Part shown: positions 8,591 through 15,935 of the stretch, in pieces
How positions within the stretch are numbered: the stretch's first letter is position 1
Layout: each line of letters opens with the position of its first letter
Source: Hepatobacter sp965661165
GTDB lineage: Bacteria > Pseudomonadota > Alphaproteobacteria > Holosporales > Hepatobacteraceae
NCBI GenBank assembly: GCA_965661165.1
Contig: CBFICL010000014.1
Location: 1 to 30,860 of the forward strand
Reading direction: 5' to 3'
Length of the DNA: 30,860 nucleotides
Notes under the pieces: generated by a model
The model's input: only the letters and a program-made list of their open reading frames with translations
What the model was told of the DNA's origin: nothing
The model's database searches: none
Translations under genes and position numbers: made by a program

Positions 8591-9390
8591 GTGGATTCCA
8601 TTTGGACAAGAAGGGTTCGTTCAAGCGCTTCAAGTGGAATCTTTAGATGCGGGTGGTCTCCATGTCTTTCGCACATTCTCAGCAATTCACTGCAAACAAA
8701 TAAAAGGCAAATGCGGCCCTGTCTCTCGGAAAAGAGAAATGGAAATCGAGCACGTAAAATCTTACAAATTGTTGGACAGGAGGCCGTATAACCATAAAGA
8801 AAAGCAAAATCTAAATAGCGTGGCCCAGTGCCCCATCCTTCCCAATCAAAAAGCGTCCCATCTTGTGCGACGTTGCCCCAGTGAATATCTCCATGGATTG
8901 TCTGCCAATGGTCAATTTTTGTGAAAAGATGGTTGCCGTAGCGTTCATGAATGCGCCGCGTCACAAGATCTTGACGACAATTTTGAAAAGATGTCTGAAT
9001 TTCTGAAAGACAATCTAATTGTTTTTCAAGCCTGTCAAACCATTCGCCCGCAGGAACGGCTAGATTTTGCGGTGTTGTGGTTTCCGACATGGCCGGACTT
9101 TTCACAAAAGTTGACAGCCAAAATGTTTGGCAAGCGTCGTTTTGCGCATAAATCTTAATGAGCTTCGGAGCACGAAGACAGGCGATCTGATCTTTTTTAG
9201 AGAGGCGCTTTCGAAAAAGTTCTCCAGCTTGGGGAGAAGGGTGGTGCGTGACCTGCGCCCAAACAAGATCTGTACCTGGAAGGCTAATAGCCTGCCCCAC
9301 ACTTTTTTGGTGCCAACCATGAGCATGTTTGCCATGAGGAGTGGCGTTAAGAGATTTCTGAAAAAGACGAAAATCGCTAAGAAGCGTCAC
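8587..9390 (-). CDS. APH/choline-kinase-type phosphotransferase
   Basis: This 267-residue protein is of the aminoglycoside phosphotransferase/choline kinase fold. The Brenner-type motif HGDIHWGN is at residues 166-173 (catalytic Asp 168, metal-binding Asn 173), and the Mg-binding DWE is at 182-184, followed by GPRYLDFAFLYG. The family phosphorylates small hydroxylated molecules. Members of the same fold also occur in modified-peptide clusters (for example TvaC of thioviridamide), where they are thought to help dehydrate Ser/Thr. The start is GTG 9388-9390 with GGGGAG five bases upstream. The gene overlaps the reductase upstream by 14 bases and the exporter downstream by 4. I infer a tailoring or self-protection role in this operon. 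A stand-alone antibiotic kinase is the alternative. Confidence 0.85.
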   Translation of the reverse strand: MTLLSDFRLFQKSLNATPHGKHAHGWHQKSVGQAISLPGTDLVWAQVTHHPSPQAGELFRKRLSKKDQIACLRAPKLIKIYAQNDACQTFWLSTFVKSPAMSETTTPQNLAVPAGEWFDRLEKQLDCLSEIQTSFQNCRQDLVTRRIHERYGNHLFTKIDHWQTIHGDIHWGNVAQDGTLFDWEGWGTGPRYLDFAFLYGYTASCPTICKILRARFPFLFSERQGRICLLFVCSELLRMCERHGDHPHLKIPLEALERTLLVQMEST

Positions 9391-10390
9391 GGTGCTCCCC
9401 TGCGCCTTGCATCAATAGATCCACAACGCTTCGCATCTTTTCTTCAGAGAAAGGAGTTAACCTAGAGACATCAAAACTTTGATGTAGTTGCTGAACAGAA
9501 GACGGACTTGTGAAAATTGCAGAAATTCCAGGAACAGATTTGGCAAAAAGTAAACAAGCCTCAGCGGCCGTAAGTGATGCATCTAGTTGTTTTAAAAAAG
9601 CAGATTTCAATACAGATGGCAAAAGCCCTCCGTGTAGGGGGGAACTTCCAAAAATTTCAACTTTTTCCCTAAGGGCCGTATAAATGGGTCCTCTTTTTTG
9701 AAAGTAAGTGCTAATAGGTTTTATTTTTACCAAACTGAGAGGTAGCTGTATCGCCCGAAAGTGGTGACCCGAGCAAACACCACACACCATTTCAAGAATG
9801 TCAGAAAGCACGAGCTTTGAAGCGCCCTCTGTCTCCTCAAAGCCAGACCACGTAGCTACCCCATAGCCCTTCAGAATGCCCTGTGCACAAAGCTCTTCTA
9901 ACGTCACAAAAGCCTTATAAATTAAATCTTTTGCTTTATTTTCGTCTTTCTCCCGAAAGCACCTTTCAGGGTTATGTAAAAATACAAGATCAAGGAATGA
10001 TGACGCAAGCTCTTCTACATTTTTGCGAACCTGATAACGGATATAGGCAGGGTTAAAGCTGTGCCCTTCCTTAGCATCTTTTAAGCTTATTAGGCCTTTT
10101 TTATACAACTCTTCTCCCAAGCAGGGAGAAAAAAAACCAACTTTCGAAAAAATTCTTATTTTTGGAGACGCTGAAGCCCGGAGACAGGTTTTTAAAGCCC
10201 GAGAAAGCTCTTTCTGAGCAGCGCCATGTCGGTAATTAGGTGCCGTATCAAAAATATCGCAACCTTTTTCGATAGCAGCTCCGACAATGTCATGCAGCGA
10301 GCCACGAATAGAGTAGGTTCCTAGAGCAATCTGTCCCACAAAGAAATAAAACTCCCCGTCAATAAAAATTCCCGTCTTAAGCGGCATCAT
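9377..10390 (-). CDS. Aldo/keto reductase family oxidoreductase
   Basis: This 337-residue TIM-barrel reductase uses NAD(P)H to reduce carbonyls. The family tetrad can be placed: Asp 48 and Tyr 53 in FDTAPNY, Lys 83 in FSKVGF, and His 139 in LVFLHNPE. The N-terminal ALGTYSIRG matches the family's first strand. The C-terminal cofactor region is less typical (GISAIFTSPSSVQQL resembles the usual GvtsvivGasspeql). The start ATG 10388-10390 lies inside the end of the oxygenase gene, a 14-base overlap, which implies translational coupling. Within this operon it is best seen as a tailoring enzyme; its substrate cannot be read from sequence. Confidence 0.88.
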   Translation of the reverse strand: MMPLKTGIFIDGEFYFFVGQIALGTYSIRGSLHDIVGAAIEKGCDIFDTAPNYRHGAAQKELSRALKTCLRASASPKIRIFSKVGFFSPCLGEELYKKGLISLKDAKEGHSFNPAYIRYQVRKNVEELASSFLDLVFLHNPERCFREKDENKAKDLIYKAFVTLEELCAQGILKGYGVATWSGFEETEGASKLVLSDILEMVCGVCSGHHFRAIQLPLSLVKIKPISTYFQKRGPIYTALREKVEIFGSSPLHGGLLPSVLKSAFLKQLDASLTAAEACLLFAKSVPGISAIFTSPSSVQQLHQSFDVSRLTPFSEEKMRSVVDLLMQGAGEHRDAS

Positions 10391-11592
10391 CTAATGGGGA
10401 GCTTTCCCCTGTTCGAGCGGTCTGAATAAGACCACGCAACAGAAGCTCTGAGATTAATGCTCTCATCTGTTGCTCTCCTAACTCTTCCTTAAACCTTTGC
10501 ACCAAATTTCCAAGTTGTTGCACATTTCCCTTAAGAAGCAAGTCAAAGAAAGGTTTGGAAGACGCCGAAAATTCATAAACCCTTCCACACGTTTTAAAAG
10601 TTAAGTTGCCAGAAACTGGCTCCAACCCATAGGCCTGAACCTCTGTGTGGTTCCACTGGAAAAGAAAATCAAGTGGCAAGGCTACAGGCGAAAGTATTGC
10701 TTCAGGCAGAGAGAAGCGTTGTCGTCCAATCCTTTTGGAATGATAATCCGCAATGAACTCGCTCAAAGAGGTTTCACCCAAAACTCGCATCAGGGTGTCT
10801 TTTAAGTTAAGCCAGTAGGATTCCTGGTTATCAGGTGTTTTAAAAGCGGGATATCCTCCCTAATTACTTCCTGAGTCACCCATTTTTCCTTTAGCCAATC
10901 AACAACTTGCAAACCAGTGGGCATCTGAAAGCCGAAGGTCAAATGCAGGGACGGTTCTCGCAATGCGACCGCGTGGTGCCAATGCCCTCTGGGAATAAAA
11001 AGAACATCTCCCTTTTGAATCACTTTGTTCCACGCCAGCTTCTCAGGTGCCTGATTTGTGTTGGCATGTAGGTCTCTATATAATGGGTACTTTCGACTTT
11101 CCCCATACAAAAACCACTCCTTGTTCCCCTCCATCTGAACAATCAAAACATCATGATCATCCCAATGCGTGTTAAAACCCGGAGTTTCTCCCCAAGACAT
11201 GTAAGCATTTACTTGCAGGGAGGCCTGAAACACTCTCTCTAACTCTGCACAAAAATCATCCAACGGACGATGAAGTTGGTCTATCGCATCCAAAACAAGC
11301 GTAGCATTATCTCGCAACAAGGCATAAAATTCTCTTCCACAAGGGTCTTCACAAGCGTGCCACGACGCTGCGTATCTTGGCGCATGTACTCAGATTCTGG
11401 GATAGACTTGCCATTCTTACAGACACGCATACGCGGTGCCGTAAGACGATTGACACACAAAATTTGGTTGATGTCACACCACGTTAGCCCCCCACACGAA
11501 TCGCGAACGGAAAAGGCTCCGGGAAGGTGCACAAACTTTTTATCTGCAAAGGCTGCCTTCAAACCATTCAACGCACCCTGAGATACGACCAC
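10377..11592 (-). pseudogene. JmjC/cupin-type Fe(II)/2-oxoglutarate oxygenase in three frames
   Basis: Three consecutive frames, 11592 to about 11330, about 11330 to 10850, and about 10850 to 10377, together give one protein of about 405 residues. It resembles JmjC-type cupin oxygenases (the ROXA/MINA53-NO66 group), which hydroxylate proteins or peptides. The N-terminal part carries KKFVHLPGAF and LTWCDINQIL. The middle holds the iron ligands HWD (HxD) in THWDDHDVLIVQMEG and the later His in PRGHWHHAV. The C-terminal part is a winged-helix-like domain. The frames are joined by adding one base at two short homopolymers: near 11330-11331 (restores EE-x-FYALLRDN) and in GGG 10848-10850 (restores DIPAFKTPDNQESYW). 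The start is GTG 11590-11592 with GGGAGG eight or nine bases upstream. It is either a fresh double-frameshift pseudogene or affected by homopolymer sequencing errors. Each fragment keeps good coding character, which favours a recent event. Confidence 0.8.
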
Positions 11593-11634
11593 AACTCACA
11601 TCCTCCCTGGATACCGTTCTATCTTCTGAAAAGG

Positions 11635-11790
11635 CTACAGGATGCCGCCTATACCAACAGAGCCGTCGTTGCTATCACTTCTTCCAGTTCCACCGCCATC
11701 GGACGCTTCTTCACTCTCGTCACGAGACTGTAGCTCTTGGATATTCTGGACGGATAAAAACAGGCTCTCGTTATCTTTGCTTGGTGACAT
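11635..11790 (-). CDS. 51-residue putative modified-peptide precursor
   Basis: The ORF runs from ATG 11788-11790 to TAG 11635-11637. AAGGGAG lies six bases before the ATG, one of the best ribosome sites in the window. Residues 1-30 are a polar, acidic leader-like half containing LFLSVQNIQELQ and then ESEEAS. Residues 31-51 are rich in Gly, Ser, Asp and Thr (DGGGTGRSDS, then GSVGIGGIL at the C-terminus) with no Cys. No signal peptide is present. It is the first gene of the operon, 42 bases before the oxygenase gene and downstream of a good promoter. Size, composition and position match precursor peptides of RiPP pathways, in which a leader guides enzymes that modify the C-terminal core. I do not recognise the family. 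A small regulatory or partner protein is the alternative. Confidence 0.72.
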   Translation of the reverse strand: MSPSKDNESLFLSVQNIQELQSRDESEEASDGGGTGRSDSNDGSVGIGGIL

Positions 11791-11832
11791 TTCCAACTCC
11801 CTTTTTCTTATGCGGTTATAATTTTCGCGTCA

Positions 11833-11861
11833 CTTATACATTTCAAGATATTGAAAATCAA
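11833..11861 (-). promoter_or_regulatory. Promoter of the peptide/oxygenase/exporter operon
   Basis: On the minus strand TTGATT (11861-11856) and TATAAG (11838-11833) are 17 bases apart. The -10 box lies 42 bases before the ATG of the small peptide gene. A 20-base perfect palindrome abuts the -35 box. Confidence 0.55.
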
Positions 11862-11881
11862 CAATTTTTTATAAAAAATTG
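11862..11881. promoter_or_regulatory. 20-base perfect palindrome next to the operon promoter
   Basis: CAATTTTTTATAAAAAATTG is its own reverse complement. It sits immediately upstream of the -35 box of the operon that starts at 11790, a place typical for an operator or activator site. Because the segment is A/T-only except for its ends, it could also be chance in AT-rich DNA or a terminator-like element. Confidence 0.45.
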
Positions 11882-12004
11882 CGAAAAATACCGAACAATT
11901 ATTTCGTGCTATTTATAAGCGTCATACGCAAGAACTTGTAAGATATTTTGTGTCTAGAAATTTGGGCCGCATGACTTACTTACAGTGTTGGAGCGTTGTG
12001 ATGA

Positions 12005-12378
12005 TCACATCGTCACGTCTTTTTGTATTTCATGATTTGGCCGCCGATTTTTTCCGCCGCATCTTTGAGAGAGGGCCGATAGGGACACAGCATCTAAACG
12101 CGCCATAATCCCATCTTGAATAAGCTCTGGCGGCAGATCAAACAGGGTGTGCCTTTTTTTATCAAACAGAAAGACAGGGACACATCTTCTGCACAGTGGA
12201 GCATTTGCCACATTTCTGAGCGTCTCTGAGGTGCCCTGCAGATCTCTCTGGACAAGGTGTTAGCGATGTCGATAAAGGGAGGCGCAGGATCGTCACGCAG
12301 GTTGATGACCGAATCTATGGCCAACAAAGGCCCATAGAAAGACGCAAAAAGGGCACAAATAAAAAATAATCGTTTCAT
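12005..12378 (-). pseudogene. Frameshifted secreted protein with F-box-like segments
   Basis: From ATG 12376-12378 the frame encodes a signal peptide (MKRLFFICALFASFYGPLLA) and DSVINLRDDPAPPFIDIANTL, then turns into sequence without protein character. A second frame, open from about 12270 to TGA near 12005, carries TSETLRNVANAPLCRR and then FDLPPELIQDGIMARLDAVSLSAL. PPFIDIANTL plus the LRNVANAPL segment, and again LPPELIQDGIMARLDAVSL, resemble the F-box helix pattern (LPxELIxxIxxxL). A shift near 12240-12270 would join them. The F-box reading is uncertain but is supported by a clearer F-box in the protein at 17640-18791. Confidence 0.5.
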
Positions 12379-12528
12379 CACAACCGTCGCAAACACAACG
12401 TAAACTTTTGTTTTTGCTATATTTTTTTCTTTTTATCAAGAAACGTTTCGCCCTCCCCGCCAGCGGTTAGATCATATCAAAAGTCTCGCCATAAGCTTTG
12501 CGTAGTGCGCACCATTTTTGTCTTTTGC

Positions 12529-13302
12529 TTAGAGATAATCGAGGGTATCGGGCGTCACAAATCCCTTCCGTTTCTTACCTTTTTTGCCAACCCACGTTTG
12601 TGCGTAAAAAACAGCACGCGCGAATCCATCGGCGTCTGTAATGTACATAGCGCCGTATTTTTTAAGCGGATTTGCACAAAAGTCTTCCACAAAATCGCGC
12701 TTGTTCGCACCCGAGAATTCCGTTTTTGAGAACCCTCCGTGCTCGTCATACGCCCTTCCTGTTAAAACAAAATTGCGAAGATAGTCTGCATAACTCAGGC
12801 TCTTCGCGCTCTCCAACCGTTTAAACCACCCCCCTTGTTCAATGAGGTTATCAAGTTGCCGACCAGCGTCAGAATATTCGCACATCAAGCCCGGTCCTGT
12901 TAGAAAACAGGTGTATTTTTGATCATTCATTTTCCTCTTCTTCGAGCACAGGAGTCCCTGATCCATGGATTTTTCATAGCGCGCAACAATTTCCCATAAT
13001 ACGGCTAACCATAGTTCTTTTGAAGGGAGAGAAAAGTAGGGATCGTTGTTGTGGAAAGGTACTTTAAAGGTGTGGGGGGACTGAACAACAGAGGTCGGCA
13101 GTGTGAGTTGGATACCATCAAAGTCAGAGTAAATGCCTCCCTTAAGCATCAAGATGAGCTTGCGTTCGATGTCGGTGATGGATCCATAATTTTTGATACC
13201 GGTGCCTTCAAAAATCTGAATGCATGTGATGTGGCGATACAATGCGCAATCCAAAACTTTTTCGGCGTCACGATAAATCTCTTCTGTATGATGCAGCGGC
13301 AA
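12529..13302 (-). CDS. DXD glycosyltransferase, GT44/TcdB-like, probably 5'-truncated
   Basis: The key stretch NYGSITDIERKLILMLKGGIYSDFDG fits the sugar-nucleotide-binding region of the TcdA/TcdB and OCH1-like glycosyltransferases, where SDxxRxxxLxxxGGxYxDxD carries the metal-binding DXD. Such enzymes transfer a sugar from a nucleotide donor and in TcdB-type toxins act on host GTPases. The remaining 140 residues show no further motif. The start given is TTG 13300-13302, but the same frame stays open back to TAA 13453-13455, encoding plausible protein (SGAQWTKGAIDALIGLDVDIN) with no ATG, GTG or TTG. The true N-terminus therefore seems lost or frameshifted. No signal peptide is visible. It is a gene remnant or a divergent effector. 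Confidence 0.65.
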   Translation of the reverse strand: MPLHHTEEIYRDAEKVLDCALYRHITCIQIFEGTGIKNYGSITDIERKLILMLKGGIYSDFDGIQLTLPTSVVQSPHTFKVPFHNNDPYFSLPSKELWLAVLWEIVARYEKSMDQGLLCSKKRKMNDQKYTCFLTGPGLMCEYSDAGRQLDNLIEQGGWFKRLESAKSLSYADYLRNFVLTGRAYDEHGGFSKTEFSGANKRDFVEDFCANPLKKYGAMYITDADGFARAVFYAQTWVGKKGKKRKGFVTPDTLDYL

Positions 13303-13588
13303 CGTTCCATGTTTTTGAAGGCGCGCTAGATGTTCCCTGATTTCTTCAGGAACCCTCGTTATGGCATTTTTATTGATGTCAACGTCAAGACCAATCAGGG
13401 CATCGATGGCACCTTTTGTCCACTGTGCTCCGCTGCCATGCGAAATATATTTTTATTTGATATAAAAGCCTGTCAGAAAACAATATAGCGTCACAAACAT
13501 TGTCAATAAAGTCAACTTATTGTCAAAAATAACTTTATTTTCATTTTTTTTGCCAATAAAGTATATTTTTTACTTTTACAACTTGGTG

Positions 13589-14929
13589 ATGCTATTGATG
13601 ACGCGTTTTTTGTTTTTTTGGTTGGGCATTTTATTTTTTAACACTTCTTTTTGTTGGGCGTTAGAAAACGTTGGACATGAAGTTGCTGTCATAGATGCCG
13701 AATTTAGTGGGTCTTCATGCCCCTCAAGAGGGAAGTATATTATGAAAGAATATGGGGAAAGCCTTTTACCCGCCTACGTTTACAGAAAGTTTGAGCGAAC
13801 ATTTGAAAGCGATGCATGCGAACATGGCGATAACGTTTCACTCCTCGTCCAAGAAGAGGCTCAAAGGTCGCCTTCACTCAAAAAAGGCGTGTCATTTTTT
13901 GAAACCAAGGATGTTCTCCCATTTATTGAGTCTTTGAAAGAAATAGGAGAAGAGGGTGGTCTCAAAAGTGAATCGCCCCTTCATCCGCAACAAATCATGA
14001 AATTGTGTGACGATATCGATTATGCGTTATATGGGGAGCTTGATGAAACATTCCAGAAAATAGCTTTGGATAAGCGTATTGGCCTTGTGAACCTGAGCCT
14101 AACTTTAGAGGGATATTTTTTAACTTCTGGAACCTCAGAACCGAGAAAATTCCTTCAAGCAGGCAAAATTTTTGTGTGCGCACTTGGGAATGATCATAGG
14201 GAAGTAGGATCGGATTTTCTCTTTTTAGATAGCAACGCTTATGAAAAGAATTTACGTATTTTTGTTGGCGCTCTTGGCAGACAAGGGAAAATGGCTGACT
14301 ATAGCAATTATCCTGACCATCACCTGTCTCCTTACACAATTTTTGCAGACGGAGAATTTGACTCTCCCACAGACGGTTTCATGCAAGGCACATCTTTTGC
14401 TGCGCCACGCGTTACAGGAATGTTATCTCATGCCATGAGGACAAAGAACTTAACGGGAGAAGAAGCACGATACTTACTGTTTAAAACAGCAAAGGAGCGA
14501 GCGTTTGCAACACCTTCTGGAAACCGTCTGGTCAATGTTGTTAATAAAAGAAGGTTTTTCTTAGCGGCTGATTTTTTTAACACAACCTTGAGGAACCTTT
14601 TTAACCAAGGAGTTGATCTACGGGCACAAAGTAAAAAAAGCGACTGTGAGCTTGTTTTAAAGCTGATTGGAGGGGCTGTTCGTGAGGGTTTTGGGAACAA
14701 AAAAATCTTATCTATAGCTACCGAAATACAGAATATGTTCTTTTCCTGTCCTGAAATCTTACCTATCACAAAGGGGGAATTTGATTCCTTGCGGTATTTC
14801 TTGCAATACAAAGAGCAATACCTAGAACACAAACAGGAATACTTGAATGCCGGCATAGATTTGAGCAGTCGAAGGATTCTCTGCTCTGCTATTATCGAGG
14901 GTTTTTGCAAGATTTATAAAGTCCTGTAA
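13589..14929 (+). CDS. Secreted subtilisin-like (S8) serine protease
   Basis: This protein of about 446 residues starts with a signal peptide (MTRFLFFWLGILFFNTSFCWA, using ATG 13589 or 13598). The subtilase catalytic set can be placed: Asp 36 in VAVIDAEF, His 79 in EHGDNVSLL, the oxyanion Asn 201 in CALGND, and the nucleophile Ser 269 in GTSFAAPRVTGML. The Asp-His and His-Asn spacing resembles compact divergent subtilases. About 165 residues follow the catalytic Ser without a known domain. There is no obvious pro-domain between signal peptide and Asp, so maturation may differ from classical subtilisins. A weak purine-rich ribosome site makes the exact start uncertain. I infer a secreted or periplasmic protease, perhaps acting on host proteins. 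Confidence 0.85.
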   Translation: MLLMTRFLFFWLGILFFNTSFCWALENVGHEVAVIDAEFSGSSCPSRGKYIMKEYGESLLPAYVYRKFERTFESDACEHGDNVSLLVQEEAQRSPSLKKGVSFFETKDVLPFIESLKEIGEEGGLKSESPLHPQQIMKLCDDIDYALYGELDETFQKIALDKRIGLVNLSLTLEGYFLTSGTSEPRKFLQAGKIFVCALGNDHREVGSDFLFLDSNAYEKNLRIFVGALGRQGKMADYSNYPDHHLSPYTIFADGEFDSPTDGFMQGTSFAAPRVTGMLSHAMRTKNLTGEEARYLLFKTAKERAFATPSGNRLVNVVNKRRFFLAADFFNTTLRNLFNQGVDLRAQSKKSDCELVLKLIGGAVREGFGNKKILSIATEIQNMFFSCPEILPITKGEFDSLRYFLQYKEQYLEHKQEYLNAGIDLSSRRILCSAIIEGFCKIYKVL

Positions 14930-15093
14930 TGCTCAATCTCATGGGCGCTCATACGTTGGACAAAAACACCGTGGGTAAAAAAGCCGCCGCCAAACGACTG
15001 TAAGCCACACCAGGCAGGGGTGTATCCACGGCTGTGATAAACAACGTTGACTGCGTGGGTGACTGTCTCTAGCCATGTCCCAAACGCCTGGTG
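14914..15093 (-). pseudogene. Possible C-terminal gene fragment, unrecognised
   Basis: On the minus strand a frame opens after TAA at 15094-15096 and runs 59 codons to TAA 14914-14916, overlapping the end of the protease gene by 16 bases. Its translation looks protein-like (GTWLETVTHAVNVVYHSRGY, SFGGGFFTHGVFVQ, AHEIEHYRTL) but has no start codon or ribosome site. I do not recognise the family. It may be the tail of a lost gene. Confidence 0.35.
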
Positions 15094-15206
15094 TTATTTA
15101 ATGTGTTGGCAGGCGCAGGTGTGTCAGAGGTGCACATCTTCTTCTATACTGTTTTATTGACAAATCATGCCAACTGGTAAACCGTGCCTAAAAGGGGGAG
15201 GCAGCA

Positions 15207-15935
15207 ATGTGGGGATGGGTTGTCGTTTTGCTTTGTATAGCACCTTTGCAAGGGGCAGAGAAAAGGCGCACGGGGCCAGCCTATGTGGCGAGCCTTAACC
15301 ACGTGAAGCCCACGTGCACGCCGGAGAAACTGGGCGTATGCATCAAAAAACGCTGCGAAGGCCGCCCCATGTTTTTGGAAGAAAAACTGAAAAAAAGGCT
15401 ACCCGATGATATGATCGAGGATTGGCAAAAAGTGTTCGATGCCATTGTAGCCGTACACGAGGTGATCCTCTATGCAGCTGAAACCATGGACGCCGAGGCC
15501 TTTGCGAGCCTTTTGAGCTATCCAGTTCACTTTTCCCTTTCTCACGAAGACACCCAAAACCTTTGGGAGAGCTGGATGTTGAACACCCCTGAAGAGGTCA
15601 AAAAAATCTTCTCCTACATCATGAGCCCCGCGGTGCGCAAGGAGATTTTCGAAGATCTTTCATGTGACGTTATTTTCATGAGCACAACATTTGCCTATTT
15701 TTTCTTCTTTCCCGCAAGGTTTTACTTTTCCGTTAAGAAGCTGACTTTAGAACGCAATTTGGGGTATAAGTACGCCATTGTCATCGATCGTATCCATGTT
15801 CCCGCCTCGAACTACCCCGACGACATAGGACATATCCGCCGTGAACTTTCTCGACCTGGAAATCAGTGCAATCCTGCGCGACAATGTGCACAACCTCGAT
15901 CTAAACAATCCAAAGGACCGGAAAACCTACGATAG
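15207..15935 (+). CDS. Secreted protein, probable N-terminal part of the lysozyme/MuF-domain gene
   Basis: ATG 15207 is preceded by GGGGGAGG about seven bases upstream. The first 17 residues (MWGWVVVLLCIAPLQGA) are a signal peptide. The region to about residue 210 is a mixed helical domain with no motif I recognise; it has two early Cys pairs (TCTPEKLGVCIKKRC). Beyond base 15840 the frame loses protein character (Arg/Pro/Gln-rich), while the overlapping frame from 15841 becomes well-formed. The two are most simply one gene broken by a frameshift at about 15820-15840. If not, this is a stand-alone secreted protein of 242 residues. Confidence 0.65.
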   Translation: MWGWVVVLLCIAPLQGAEKRRTGPAYVASLNHVKPTCTPEKLGVCIKKRCEGRPMFLEEKLKKRLPDDMIEDWQKVFDAIVAVHEVILYAAETMDAEAFASLLSYPVHFSLSHEDTQNLWESWMLNTPEEVKKIFSYIMSPAVRKEIFEDLSCDVIFMSTTFAYFFFFPARFYFSVKKLTLERNLGYKYAIVIDRIHVPASNYPDDIGHIRRELSRPGNQCNPARQCAQPRSKQSKGPENLR

